Of a stretch of 64,000 nucleotides of DNA, positions 9,494 to 23,200 are shown piece by piece (the first letter of the stretch is position 1; every line of letters begins with the position of its first letter). The position numbers were made by a program, and so were the translations under genes. Source of the stretch: Zingiber officinale (lineage: Eukaryota; Streptophyta; Magnoliopsida; Zingiberales; Zingiberaceae); the NCBI RefSeq assembly GCF_018446385.1, contig NC_055987.1:7153705-7217704 (forward strand). The letters are read 5' to 3'. Under the pieces are notes generated by a model. It searched no databases. It had not been told where the DNA came from and saw only the letters and a program-made list of their open reading frames with translations.

Positions 9494-12400
9494 TGTAACG
9501 CCCCGCCCCTCCTGCTAAGGCGACGGGGGTTACTTACACATACCTATGTATACTTACTTGCTACAGCGGAAGTCTTATTTATAAAAAATTAAAAACTTTT
9601 CTTTTCTTTAAAATCAACATGACTAATCACCTGGACATATAAAATCACATAGCATACTTAACATAATTTGTAAGTCATAATGCCCAAACACAAAATTAAA
9701 TGTCATGGAGTCATAAAGCAGTAACATAACTAGGCATAGTTCTTATTAAACAAAAAGCAGATCTTTCTCCTTTAGCCAAGGCACTACCACACACATCCTT
9801 CTAGCCCCTCCTGCTGCTCCCCTAGTTCATCCATTCTTTGCCTTTATCTGTGGTACAAGAAAGTAAGATGTGAGCACTCATGGCTCAGTAAGTTCCTTTC
9901 CTACTCACAAAACCGTATAACATATTAAAATCACAAGACATAACACATGGAGGAAATTCATTATATCATGCAGCATATCATGGCATATCATAACGTAAGC
10001 ATAAGGTATCATGGCATAACATAACATAATCATCAACTGCACCCTGACATATCATAACATCATCATAAATATCATGGCATAATCATAAGGTATATGCAAG
10101 GTGAATTCATAAACATGTATCATAAAAACATATGCAATATGTCCTTTGAAAACTTATAATATACATACTTAAACATAATCATAACATGATTGGGGCCCCG
10201 GCTTGTACCACATACATAAATACGCGCATCCTATGTAGGTCCAAGGTAGCAAGTCTTGAACCCTACAAGGCATACATACTAGGCCCGTTTCTTAGTCCAT
10301 CGACCTAGGGGCACTTAGGAGTCCATCCCTAACGAGGCCCGTTTCTTAGTCCATCGACCCCGGGGCGCTTATGGAGCCCACCCTTGGTACAAGCCATACA
10401 TAAAGTAAAATAGCATGGTTATACATATCATAGTTCTTATCTTTTCTTGTACATCGTGTCACTTATCATATCATACCATATAGACTTTTGGGCACACAGC
10501 TCATCATAATGGTATGTAAAGATTTGGCACACAGCACATCATATATTTTATGCATAAATGGGGCACACAGCACATCATATATTTTATGCATAAACTGGCA
10601 CACAGCACATCATATGTTTCATGCATAAATTTGCACATACCTTCATCATAAATAATACACACCATAGCATAAGGGTTTCCATCATGTATAGATCATAAGT
10701 GTGCATAATTAAACATAGAAGCATAGAAATCTCAAAAATCATGGCATATAAGATACATGGAAAACATAATTTGATCTCTAACCCTAATGTCTCTTAGTGG
10801 CCGAACCATATAGGTTGGGTTTTTGGTAAAACTTCATCCCAACATGTGAACCCTAAGCAAGCATCACTTCTTATACCATAAGAACTATCATGAGCAAGTT
10901 TAGGTAGAGTTCTAGGTTACTTAAACTTACAACTTATCATGGCCGAACCTTATCAAGCATGCATTGGGTTAAAGACTATCATTCAAGCTTGTGAACCCTA
11001 AACAACTTTCATAGCAAACATTCCAAGGAATAATATGAGCATGGTTGAGTTAGGTTCTAAGTTTCCTAAGTCCTTCATCATGTATTGGCCGAATATTATA
11101 GGACTTAAAATTTAGGTTCAAGTGTCCTAAAAGCATGAGAACCTTAAACAACTTTCATAGCAAAAATATCAAGGAATAACATGAGCATAGTTGAGTTAGG
11201 TTCTAAGTTTCCTAAGTCCTTCATCATGTATTGGCCGAATATTATAGGACTTAAAATTTAGGTTCAAGTGTCCTAAAAGCATGAGAACCTTAAACAACTT
11301 TCATAGCAAAAATATCAAGGAATAACATGAACATAGTTGAGTTAGGTTCTAAGTTTCCTAAGCCCTAAATCTTGAAGTAGCCGAAACATGTAGGGCTTCA
11401 TATTAGGGTTCAAGGGCCCTAAAAACATGAGAACCTTAAACAACTTTCATAGCAAAAATATCAAGGAATAACATGAGCATAGTTGAGTTAGGTTCTAAGT
11501 TTCCTAAGCCCTAAATCTTGAAGTGGCCGAAACTTGTAGGGTTTAAAATTAGGGTTCAAGTGCCCTAAAACATGAGAACCTTAATAATTTTCTTAACAAA
11601 CATTTCAAAGAATAACATGAGCATGATTGAGTTGGGTTCTAAGTTTCCTAAGTCCTAAATCATGAAGTGGCCGAAGGTTATATAGCATGAATTTAATTTC
11701 CATACAACAATTAACATAAGCACATTAGATTAGCTACACAATTATATCATCAAGGAGATCATGAGCATCTTAGATTTGCTTTAAATTCTCCTAGGCTTTT
11801 TTAGAACAAAACATCCAAACATAGCCGAACCTTCATGGACATAAAATAGAGTTCAACTTAACATATAATCATGGGTATATCGTAATAGTTTCATATCTTA
11901 TCTTAAGGAGATCTTGGCATACTTAGTTTAAAATTAAAGCTCTCCTAGGCCCTTAGTTCTACCATGGCCGAATACTCATAAATCTAGGTTCTACCAAACA
12001 TTTCAACATAGATAACTTCTTACCATAAAATACATGCTACAAGAGAAATATCAAGCATATAAATGTTTAGATCCTTTCTTTCTCTAGGTCCTTCCTTTGG
12101 TCTTATCTTGGTTAGAATTTCTTCATGATGTTCTTAGCTTTTTATGTGACCAAATTCTATATAGAAAAATAAGAGCTATTGTACCACAGGTGAGGGGAAC
12201 TTACATCCTTTCGCTTGTGGTTTTCCTTAGAGAGAAAAGTGTTCTAGTGATAAGGAAGGTGGAAGCTTCTTCTTCTTGTACCTCCTCTTGTTTCCTTTGC
12301 TTGTAAGGGCTAGAACTTGAAGTTTCCTTCTCGGAAATTAGCTTTCTTGGAGAAGAACTTAACTTAGGAATTGGTATGAGGAGAGGAAAGGGGTTTCTTG

Positions 12401-12917
12401 GTTTGGTGAGAATGGAGAAGGGAGAAGGAGGAAGAAGAAAATGAATTAAATCCCTTTGTTTTTCTTCTCTAATCATATTTATCCCTTTGCCAATGAGACA
12501 TGTCCCCATTCTTTCCCCCAACTCCTCTTTTCCCTCACTCCATTAATTCCCACGAAAATAGAGAGAGGGAGGGGAGTAGAAAATCCCTCTTTTGCTTCCT
12601 CCCTTTTCTTAACCAAGAGGGAAAAGAAGGTAAGCAACTTGGTTTTCTCTTGTTCTTTTTGCTTAGTTTTCTTTTCTTCTTTAACTAAATTTTTCATTCC
12701 TTTATATCCAATTATTTCTCCTTATCCTAATGGTTATCATTCATCAATTTATCTCCATTAACTGTGGGAGGTTCAAGATTCAATCCTTGACCTCACCTCT
12801 TCTTATTCTATATTTTCTTTTGTTTTTATTTTCCTTTTTCTCTTATTCTTTTCATTTCTTTATGCTCTAATGAAAATAATATTCATATACCTATTTTAAA
12901 TTTTCGTGGGTGTTACA
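9494..12917. mobile_element. Solo LTR, Ty3/Gypsy type, 3.4 kb
   Basis: This starts TGTAACGCCCCGCCCC and ends GGGTGTTACA, flanked by the 5-bp duplication CTAGT (9489-9493 and 12918-12922). The unoccupied site is visible in the other LTR near 17278 (GGTATCTAGTATCTG), which proves the insertion. There is no internal coding region, PBS or second LTR, so it is a solo LTR. It contains three to four imperfect ~180-bp tandem repeats (about 11030-11680; GAACCTTAAACAACTTTCATAGC phrases) and repeated GGCACACAGCACATCAT blocks (10490-10620). TGTAACGCCCCG ends resemble Tekay/Del-type chromovirus LTRs. Confidence 0.9.
10490..11690. repeat. Tandem repeats inside the 3.4-kb solo LTR
   Basis: Two sets are visible: three or four copies of a ~55-base unit with GCACACAGCACATCATAT (10490-10640), and about four copies of a ~180-base unit with GAGAACCTTAAACAACTTTC, GGTTCTAAGTTTCCTAAG and the GGCCGAA phrase (about 11030-11690). 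Confidence 0.75.
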
Positions 12918-14441
12918 CTAGTATCTGCTACTGATCATGGACAACAACAAGAGACTGTATGGATATAAAATGAGTAACTCAAAGGTTTTGAGTGGAAGTA
13001 TCAAGCATAGGAAAAATTATGAGTGGAGTCAAGGTAAAGCAGTTCTTATCCCAAAATAGCTCATGCACTAAGTTCGAAGAACTAGAGAATCAAAGTAAGA
13101 AGTACCCGCCTTCATTGTCAATCGTATGAGACTAAAACCCACGTCGTGATGCTTATCTCGAATCAACGTCCTGCAAATCACGTGATGTACAATTTAGCTA
13201 ATTTCATAAATAATAACTAGCTAAATCCAAACCCAACTTAATTAGGGAAATAATACCCTAATCCAACTATAAACCTCGATTCACCCAAATCCATCAAACC
13301 ACAAACCTAGAACAACCCTCAAAATCATCGGCCCATGTCAAAATAGATACACAAAACAACTACACCCAAACACCCGGTTCTGTTCAAAGAATCAACTACA
13401 ACTAGAGAAAAATACACAAAGCACCAAAATCCAATCAAGATCTCCAAAGTGACCGGCAAACAATCTGTTCACACAAATCTGAACCATCCCACAGAAACAA
13501 AAACCCCAATGAAATCACATTCCAACCTACTAATCTACTGCAGAAAAATCGATTAGAATCACACGATGAAGCAAGAACATCACCGGAATTCAAATCACAA
13601 CCTATTCCAAACCTTAAGAAATACCCAATCTACCCCAAAACTTCTAGTACCACACGAAGAAGAAAAACTTCATCCTCCACGCCTAAACTGCCGAAAGAAT
13701 CTGTCCAAGAACTCAATTCCTCAAGAAGAACCCAAACTAGACCGACTCCAATCGTGAACGCCCAAATCCGATCAATAAATCCAGGAACATGACAAGAGGA
13801 AGCAGAAATCGCACCCCTTAAACAAGCAAATAAACTTCACCTAAGTGCCTACCCCTTACCTCAGAAATCGCATACCAACATAGGGAAAAATAATTGTCGG
13901 ATCAATTAGAGCACACCTCGGAGAGGAGAGGGTCAACGGCTTTGGCTTCAGTGCTAGAGCACAAGGGCGGCGGCGCCGTGGAAGAGAGGTCGGTGGCTGT
14001 GGCTCGCTCGCGTGAGGAGGAGACCGGCGGTGTCGCAAGGAGGCGCGGGAGAAGAAGGTGGTCGGCTGGTGCAACATCTCTGGTGCTGGCGTGAGGAGGA
14101 GAGGTCGACGGCGTGGTGAGGAAGATCGCGAGAGGGAGAGGGAAGAAGGGGTCGGCGGTGTCGCGGGGGTGAAGGCTCGGGGAGAAGTTTGGCGCCGTGT
14201 GGGAAGCTAGGGCACGGAAGGGTTTTTAAAGAAAAGGAAAAAGAAAATATTTAAAGAAATTAAACATTTCCTCGTTTAAATACGGTAGCTTAAACAGGCT
14301 TTGTTCTGATCTAATAATTTATCCTCTTAACCTACATCATACAAGTATCAAAAAATTTCCAGAAAATTTCTAAAAATTCCGTTAAGGCTATTAGCCTATT
14401 AAACCTTATTATTTAATTATTATCTAGTTCGGTATTTTACA

Positions 14442-15910
14442 TTCTCCCCCACTAATAAAAATTTGGTCCCCAAATTTACTGCTCAACTTAGGAATCCTCA
14501 TCTAGCATACCTATATACTACTCTATCATAGTATCATGAATAAATCCCCAACCGTAAAGGATGACACTGTGGGTATGAGCTCACCCTGCTTCCGCTACTC
14601 CCACACTGCTACCTAGCCAGTCGTGAGTAAAATACTTACATCTGAAATCCATAATGCACACTATCAATAGATCCCCTATCATCTATAGTGTGGCAAGGGA
14701 CAACCCCCGGTGCTAAACATATGGTTCAAAGGAGCCATTCAGGAAATAGAGTACCCTTCTAACAGAATACAATAACCAAATTTAAATTCTTTATTGGTAG
14801 AACTTCTAATCATAACCTTCATCACAAAAGATAGATTTTGTTGGAGCATGCTTTAGATAAATATAAAATCGTTAAGCTACTATACGCATAGACATAGGAT
14901 CCAAGATTGGAACAGCTTAAACATAAATAAATTCCCTCTCAAATAGCTTTGATACTGTGCTAAGATTAAGGTAAAATTATTCTTTGTTGGATCCCTAGGT
15001 AGCCTTTTTTTGCCTTTATATATTAGAGCCCCTAATTACATATTTACACATAACTCCATTGCATTTCCCAACAGAACCTAGGAGTAAGTTCATCTCCCTC
15101 AAGATAATCTATTGTGGGCTACAAATTTGTATTCGTTGAGAAATGTCCATCCACTAGAACTTTCAATTGCCTAAAAGACTTAATGAGAGGCCTCAAAGGA
15201 AATTTAGACTTTACACAAAATAAATTCTAGGGTCAATTGCTAAGTGTTAAGTAGACCACAAATTTTCTAACCGAAGTTGAAAACTCCTAGCAATACTTTT
15301 CATCCTTTAAAGGCCATAAAAGTCTATTTCTTAATTCCAAGTTTCAATCAATATAGCATTTACAGATTTACTTACCAGAGACATCTCTGCTCCTATAAGT
15401 CATCTTCTATGACTTTTATCCAATGTTATCACCCTTTTCTAGCATCGACTACAAGACTTGAGGAATTTAATACCTAGTTATACTTGATCTCCTAGCAGTT
15501 CGGTCAAGTATTGCCAAATTGGAACATTCGGGAAAGCAACAAGTCACACAAGATAAATCTCAACATTCAATATATGTGGATCAATGATCCACCTAACTAC
15601 AATCTACATGCTCCAGCTATAATATAGTAAATTAGATTCCCAATCTCAACCCAATTCCAGCATCATGTTCAACAACTAAATGTTTTAATTCTAGATGCAA
15701 GGTCTAACAGTAAACAAACTACAAAGAATTTGAAAGACATAATAACACAAGAGATATACCTTACTTCATATAGCTTAGAGATATCCTACCGCTGTCCAGT
15801 CCCCAAATTCGAAAAGTCACATCGAGAAACCAAATCACGAAAAACCCAGATAAATCGCAAAATCTAAAACGTGAAAATAGGCTTCGCAACCTGGCTCTGA
15901 TACCAAAAAT
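14442..15910 (-). other. Interior of the LARD-like element: PPT, non-coding body, PBS
   Basis: The polypurine tract is 14442-14456 (minus ATTAGTGGGGGAGAA) directly against the left LTR. The initiator-Met PBS is 15894-15905 (minus TGGTATCAGAGC), five bases from the right LTR. I see no gag or pol similarity and no long open frame between them. Confidence 0.85.
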
Positions 15911-18805
15911 TGTCACGTCCCCAGAGGGGTCCCTGCCAGAAGAAATTTCGACAGCATCTCCCCTGTACGGGTGACAATCTGAAAACATTACTACATACAA
16001 AATATACATCAGCTACACTCGGCTGGAATATATGCACAAATAGAAACAACATAACACGCAGTTTAATATACTCAGTCAACTCGCTGGACAGAATGAAATA
16101 ACATATAACCATCATCTATAACCATCAGCCTAAACGGCTGGAACAAAATAGAAACACACACAGCAGAAGACAGAACGATAAATACTCAGCCTACACGGCT
16201 GGATGTAAACGCAGCGGAAATCACAAAAAGAAAACAAATGTATGACCGACAAAGTCACCAACTAAATTACCTGCAACCACCAGACTATACTCCAAAATCC
16301 ATATCGAAGCATACAATACCAAGTTCACAAAACCAAAACATAAATAGCGTTAGCAACTAAAACCAGAAAAAGAAACTATTCTCGAGTGTGTGTTGTGGGA
16401 CTGGCAGCTGGGACTCTCCAAGCATCCATGAATCATCTACTGCTCCCTGGCGAAAGAAAACCAATTTGCGATGTGGTGAGTACAGGGACTTAGCGGGTAT
16501 AGAAAGATAGTGCATGAATATAACGTACAACTAGAAAGTGAGCCACGAGTATACAGTCTCAGAAAGGAAATAGCAGATACCACCATGATGTTAACATAAA
16601 TGATCATACCTGAAGTCATATCCTAGGCTAACAATAGAAGGTCAAAGTAGCACAGATCTGCTACTGTACTGCTACTAACTACAAGGTAGTAGGTAAGGTA
16701 TATCCAAGTTACCAATAAATAATCAGTGTCTAAACACCTACAGCGAGTATATAACTCAACATAAGAAAGCATGTCAGCAACAGCAGTATAAACTAGCAAT
16801 AATAGCATAAGCTAATAACAGCAACATAAATAAGCAACAATAACAGTAGGTATAAAAATAACAGCGTATGCACGGATGGTCACTCCCGCCCACCTCTCCG
16901 CACCATGACCCCTGTATGGTCGAGAGGCCAGGTCAGTGACAGATTATACACCCTCCAGCTACCACTCGCTCAAGTGGCCGAGGGGACAGTTGCATAGTAG
17001 CTAACTAGCTACATCTGCAATGGGGTCCCTGCTGCTCGTACTCCAGCTACCACTCACACGAGTGGCCGAGTGCGGCACGACAGGACAAGCGGCATCAACT
17101 CCAGCTACTACTCTCTCGAGTGGCCGAGGATGCGGCATGCATGCAATGACATGATGCGAACAATGCAACAGTCATCATATATATATATATATATATAAGC
17201 AGAAACATGTATGCTACATGAAGCCAGCATACTCAATATCGTACATAAATAAGCAACAGTCAAAACATACAAACATGGTATCTAGTATCTGCTACTGATC
17301 ATGGACAACAACAAGAGACTGTATGGATATAAAATGAGTAACTCAAAGGTTTTGAGTGGAAGTATCAAGCATAGGAAAAATTATGAGTGGAGTCAAGGTA
17401 AAGCAGTTCTTATCCCAAAATAGCTCATGCACTAAGTTCGAAGAACTAGAGAATCAAAGTAAGAAGTACTCGCCTTCATTGTCAATCGTATGAGACTAAA
17501 ACCCACGTCGTGATGCTTATCTCGAATCAACGTCCTGCAAATCACGTGATGTACAATTTAGCTAATTTCATAAATAACAACTAGCTAAATCTAAACCCAA
17601 CTTAATTAGGGAAATAAAACCCTAATCCAACTATAAACCTCGATTCACCCAAATCCATCAAACCACAAACCTAGAACAACCCTCAAAATCATCGGCCCAT
17701 GTCAAAATAGATACACAAAACAACTACACCCAAACACCCGGTTCTGTTCAAAGAATCAACTACAACTAGAGAAAAATACACAAAGCACCAAAATCCAATC
17801 AAGATCTCCAAAGTAACCGGCAAACAATCTGTTCACACAAATCTGAACCATCCCACAGAAACAAAAACCCCAATGAAATCGCATTCCAACCTACTAATCT
17901 ACTGCAGAAAAATCGATTAGAATCACACGATGAAGCAAGAACATCACTGGAATTCAAATCACAACCTATTCCAAACCTTAAGAAATCCCCAATCTACCCC
18001 AAAACTTCTAGTACCACACGAAGAAGAAAAACTTCATCCTCCACGCCTAAACTGCCGAAAGAATCTGTCCAAGAACTCAATTCCTCAAGAAGAACCCAAA
18101 CTAGACCGACTCCAATCGTGAACGCCCAAATCCGATCAATAAATCCAGGAACATGACAAGAGGAAGCAGAAATCGCACCCCTTAAACAAGCAAATAAACT
18201 TCACCTAAGTACCTACCCCTTACCTCAGAAATTGCATACCAACACAGGGAAAAATAATTGCCGAATCAATTAGAGCACACCTCGGAGAGGAGAGGGTCAA
18301 CGACTTTGGCTTCAGTGCTAGAGCACAAGGGCGGCGGCGCCGTGGAAGAGAGGTCGGTGGCTGTGGCTCGCTCGCGTGAGGAGGAGACCGGCGATGTCGC
18401 AAGGAGGCGCGGGAGAAGAAGGAGGTCGGTTGGTGCAACATCTCTGGTGCTGGCGTGAGGAGGAGAGGCCGACGGCGTGGTGAGGAAGATCACAAGAGGG
18501 AGAGGGAAGAAGGGGTCGGCGGTGTCGCGGGGGTGAAGGCTCGGGGAGAAGTTTGGCGCCGTGTGGGAAGCTAGGGCACGGAAGGGTTTTTAAAGAAAAG
18601 GAAAAAGAAAATATTTAAAGAAATTAAACATTTCCTCGTTTAAATACGGTAGCTTAAACAGGCTTTGTTCTGATCTAATAATTTATCCTCTTAACCTACA
18701 TCATACAAGTATCAAAAAATTCCCAGAAAATTTCTAAAAATTCCGTTAAGGCTATTAGCCTATTAAACCTTATTATTTAATTATTATCTAGTTCGGTATT
18801 TTACA
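15911..18805 (-). mobile_element. 5' LTR of the LARD-like element
   Basis: This is the uninterrupted copy (2,895 bp), starting TGTCACGTCCCCAG. It differs from the left copy by scattered substitutions and by a longer (TA)n tract near 17178-17197. It provides the empty-site reference for the 3.4-kb solo LTR. Confidence 0.88.
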
Positions 18806-18810
18806 CCTTG

Positions 18811-20258
18811 ATTGAAGTACAAGATCGATGGCCTCTTGTGTTGGTATTACAAAAAATGATACAAAAAAAACTAACTAATTAAGCAGCGGAATTATAGAAC
18901 TAGTTATACCTTTCTTCGTAGCTAAAGACCTCTTGAACTTCTGTCGTATTCCTCTCCTATTCTTGGACGTCGTGTGAGCGACGATCTACCAAGACAAAAC
19001 CACCCTTCTTCTCTTCTTTGTTTCCAAACCCGCCGGCCACAAAAGGAGGATGGGGCACCTTCTAATCTTCTTCCTTCTCTTCCTCCTCTTCCTCTTCTTC
19101 AAGTTGTTGCTCACCAAGGGAGAAGGGGCGCCGGCCCTAAGCAAGGAGGAGGGGAGGGGCGCCGGCCACAAGGAGGGAGGAGGATGTGTGCCGCCGGCCC
19201 TAGGAGGAGAGAAGAGAATTGTGAAAAAATTAGGTTTTAGGGGGCACCACTTACTCCTTCTTATAGCCTTGTCGTCGGCCCTAGGAAGGTAAAAAAAACT
19301 GAACCAAAACCAAGTTGTGGATTGGTGGATGTGAGGCTTTATATAGAGGCTACAAATAGAGACCTAGAGGAGGAATTGGTTTAGGCCTCTTGATGGGCTT
19401 GGGCTTCTTGTGTTTGGCCCAAACACCCAACTCAAGTCCATTAATAATAACTCATACCACTAAAGGATTATTATTGAACTACTGCACCAATCTCATATTA
19501 CAATATGGGCTCCTTCTTATCATAAATGTGTTAATCTCCCTGTGTTTAAGATATCGTATGTCCGTTAATTAATTGAGTTACTGACAACCCAATTAATTAA
19601 CATATAATTCTAAGAGTAGTACCATTCATCTTTATTATCATGTCGGACTAAGTCCACCTGCAGGGTTTACATAAGCTCCTCAAGGGGACATCATCAGCCT
19701 AAATAATTAGGACATAGATTTCTTCTATAATCAACAACACACCATATAAATAATATTATCTCCCAACTCATCGGGCCTATTGATTTAATGAATAAATTTC
19801 ACCCATTAATAAGTTAAAGAAATAAATACTAAGTATATGTGCTTGTTATTATATAGGGATTAAGAGGACGCACATCCATAATAACAGAAGTTCTGTTCTT
19901 TTATGTAGTCAGTACAAATCAAATAACCTCAAATGGTCCTACTCAATACACACATAGTGTACTAGTGTAATTTTATAGTCAAGACATACTAATACCAAAT
20001 TACACTGTAATTGTTCCAATGGTTTGTCCCAATCCATCTTTGTTGTGAGCTACTATTTATAATTTATAAGAAATTGATAACATGATCTTCTGTATGGCAC
20101 CACACAACTTGTTATCTACAATATAAATTAAATGGACAACTACATTGACATATATATAAATATAAAATGTAAATATTTGACCAAAGTGATTCTCATTTTA
20201 AAATATTTCAAAATAGATGTTCATACAAAAGCTACGCTTATAGTATACATCCTAACAA
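18811..20258 (-). mobile_element. Shared copia A/B LTR, right piece
   Basis: This continues the LTR from 8126 and ends CATCCTAACA at 20258, directly before a polypurine tract belonging to copia B. The two pieces together make a ~1.6-kb LTR. It is homologous to, but clearly diverged from, the 2.4-kb solo LTR family (shared phrases such as TAATCTCCCTGTGTTTAAGATATCG and CGGACTAAGTCCACCTGCAG). Confidence 0.75.
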
Positions 20259-20272
20259 TCTCCCACTTATAC
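20259..20272 (-). other. Polypurine tract of copia B
   Basis: Minus-strand TATAAGTGGGAGAT lies immediately upstream of the LTR edge at 20258. It marks that LTR as the 3' LTR of B, while the PBS at 7958 marks the same LTR as the 5' LTR of A. Confidence 0.75.
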
Positions 20273-23200
20273 TAAAATACTATGTTGCCATAAATGCTGT
20301 CATACATCTGATTCTCATCCCCTCAACATGTCTATCAAAAGCTCTCACCGGAAGGACCTTAGTGAAAGGATCTGCCAGAGTATCTGCTGATGTAATCTTG
20401 GCGACAAAAACCTCTTCTCGTTTTACAATGTCTCGTATCAAGTGGTACTTGCGCTCATGTATTTACTTGCCTTATGGGCTCGTGGTTCCTTTGACTTTGC
20501 TACTGCCCCACTGTTATCACAATAAATTGTGATAACTTTGGGCAAACCAGGAATCACATCTAAGTCTATCAAGAAGTTTCTGAGCCATACAGCTTCTTTG
20601 TCTGCCTCAGAGGCTGCCACATACTCAGCTTCCATGGTGGAGTCTGAAACGTATTTCTGCTTAACACTCCTCCATGCTATTGCTCCACCTCCCAAAGTAA
20701 ACACATACCCCGAGATTGATTTACTATTGTCCCTATCTGATTGGAAGTCTGAATTCGTGTAACCCACAGGGAGAAAATCATCTGCCTGGTAAACTAGTAT
20801 ATAATCTCTAGTCCTCTTCAGGTACTTTAAGATATGCTTTACGGCAGTCCAATGTTCCGGTCCTAGGTTACTTTGATATCTGCTAACCATGTCCACGGTA
20901 AAACAGATATCCGGCCTCGTACATAGCATCGCATACATTAGGCTTCCTACAGTCGAAGTATAAGGAACTGCCTTCATCTCCTCTATCTCCTTTGATGTCT
21001 TACGACACATCTCTTTAGATAAAAGTACTTCATGTCGAAAAGGTAGAAAACCTTTCTTGGAGTTTTGCAAGCTAAAATGAGCTAGGATAATATCGATGTA
21101 TGAAACTTGGGATAAGCACAACATCCTTTTCTTGTGATCCCTTATTACTTTGATCCCAAGAATATGTTCACATTCTCCCAAGTCCTTCATATCAAACTGC
21201 TTGGACATCCATACCCTTACGTCTGACAACACTTTGACATTATTGCCAATGAGCAAAATGTCATCTACGTATACTACAAGAAATACAACCACGTTTCCAT
21301 CACTTTTCTTGTATACACAAGACTCATCCGGAGCCTAAATGAATCCATGAGACTGGATCACTTCATCAAATCGGATGTTCCAAGATCTTGAAGCTTGCTT
21401 CAGTCCATAAATGGATCGATTGAGCTTACATACAAGATGCTCTTTGCCCTTCATAATGAATCCCTCTGGTTGCTTCATATAGATGTTTTTTTCAAGACTT
21501 CTGTTAAGGAAAGCTGTCTTGATATCCATTTGTCAAATCTCATAATCCATATGAGCAGCAATAGATAAAAGAATCTGGATAGACTTAAGCATGGCTACAG
21601 GTGAAAAGGTTTCCTCATAATTGATTCCCTCTTTCTGAGTAAACTCCTTCGCAATAAGACTCGCTTTAAAGGTTTCCACCTTCCCATCTATTCCTCTTTT
21701 CCTTTTGTAGAACCATTTACATCCAATGGCTTTTACACCATTTGGTGGTTATACAAGCTCCCAGACCCGATTAAAATGCATAGATTCTATTTCAGAGTTC
21801 ATTACACTTTGCCAATATTCTACATCTTTATCTTGGAGTGCTTCATCATATGTTCAAGGTGTAGCTTCATGTTCACCAGGGATCAAGTTTGAAAACTCTC
21901 CCAAAAACATGAATCTATCAGGTTGCCTAACAACTCTCCCACTACGACGAGGCACTACCTGTAATTGTGTATCATTTGTGACATGTGTTGTAGTTACTTG
22001 TGGTATCTCATCTTGTACTGTTGGTACTAAAGTAGAAGTGTCCTCCCTTATTTTCTCAAGAACAATTTTACTCATGGGATTGTGGTTCATTACATATTCC
22101 TCTTCTAAAAATTGGGCATTGGTGCTAACAATGACCTTCTAAAAAGGCCTCTTGGTCATTTTTCCTTCCAAGCAAGACTTGCAGGTCGAAAAGTTTTTCA
22201 CTACCAATGAATCCAAAGGTCAATCGACTATTAACCTTTGAATCCTACTCAAGTTAATATGACCCAACCTTAGATGTCAAAGATATGTTTGATTCATTTC
22301 CGAAGGTTTCTTTCTCTTATTAGAATTAGAAGATGTGTTATTAATTTTCATTTATTGCATCATGAGAGTTATTGGATTAAGAGTATACAAATTGTCAACC
22401 AACGCACCAGAACAGATAACTACCCTATTTTTCTTGACGACTACTTTATCATCAAAAGAAATAGAATATCCATCCATAAATAATTTAGAAACTGAAATCA
22501 AGTTCTTTCTGAAACATAGTACGTAAAGATAATTTTTCAAAATCAAAGTTTTATTCCTATCAAAAGATAAATAAACATCTCCCATTGCAACTGCCGCCAC
22601 TCTCGTAGCATTGCCCATGTAGATAGTGATCTCCCCTTTATGTAGTCATCTGGTTTCCTGGAACCCCTGCAATGAATTGCAGACATGATCAGTGGCTCCC
22701 GTATCTACACACCATGTACCGGTAGATAACACCGCTAAACATGTTTCAACAACTAATGAATAAGATATACCTTTATTGTTTTCCTTTCTGCAAGGATAGT
22801 CCACCTTCCAATGTCCAAACTGCTTGCATGTGAAGCACTTGCCTTTTCGGCTTCTTCACACCTGCCTGCGGCCCAGTTCCTTGAGGTCGAATCACTTTCT
22901 TTGCTGAACCAACTTGTTTCTTCTTCTTCTTTCTACCTTTCGGCTTAGAGGCAGAAATGTTTTCAGCAATGTGAACTTGAGAACTTTGACGAAATAGCCC
23001 TTCTGCCGCTTGGAGTTCTGTCAGAAGTTTCGCCAATGAATAAACCCTTTTGTTCATGTTGTAGTTCAGGCGGAATAGCTCAAAACTCTTGGGCAGCGTT
23101 TGGAGAATGATATCAACCTGGGCTTCCCCATCGATTTCATCTCCAAGGACTTCCATCTCATTTAAATGAGCTATCATCTTGAGGATATGATCCCTTACGG

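Larger units (their letters stand above)
8127..14441 (-). mobile_element. 3' LTR of the LARD-like element (with nested solo LTR)
   Basis: Without the nested insertion and one copy of its target duplication it is 2,886 bp, against 2,895 bp for the right LTR. It contains a triple hairpin repeat (9165-9340), a short (TA)n tract near 9396-9404, and a GC-rich block at 13890-14220. Small open frames in the GC-rich block are shared by both LTRs and are not supported as genes. Confidence 0.85.
8127..18805 (-). mobile_element. Complete non-coding LTR retrotransposon (LARD-like)
   Basis: The element starts TGTCACGTCCCC and ends GGTATTTTACA, flanked by a perfect 5-bp target duplication CCTTG (8122-8126 and 18806-18810). 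Two long LTRs (8127-14441, which contains an insertion, and 15911-18805) bracket a 1.47-kb interior with no protein-coding signal. The PBS lies next to the right LTR and the polypurine tract next to the left one, so it is transcribed on the minus strand. The LTRs differ at only a few bases per hundred by eye, so insertion is fairly recent. It relied on enzymes from another element. Confidence 0.9.

Noticed and set aside
13566-14094. Small open frames in GC-rich LTR sequence, repeated at 17930-18458
   Set aside because: They occur in both LTRs of one element, differ by substitutions typical of non-coding drift, and have no domain.
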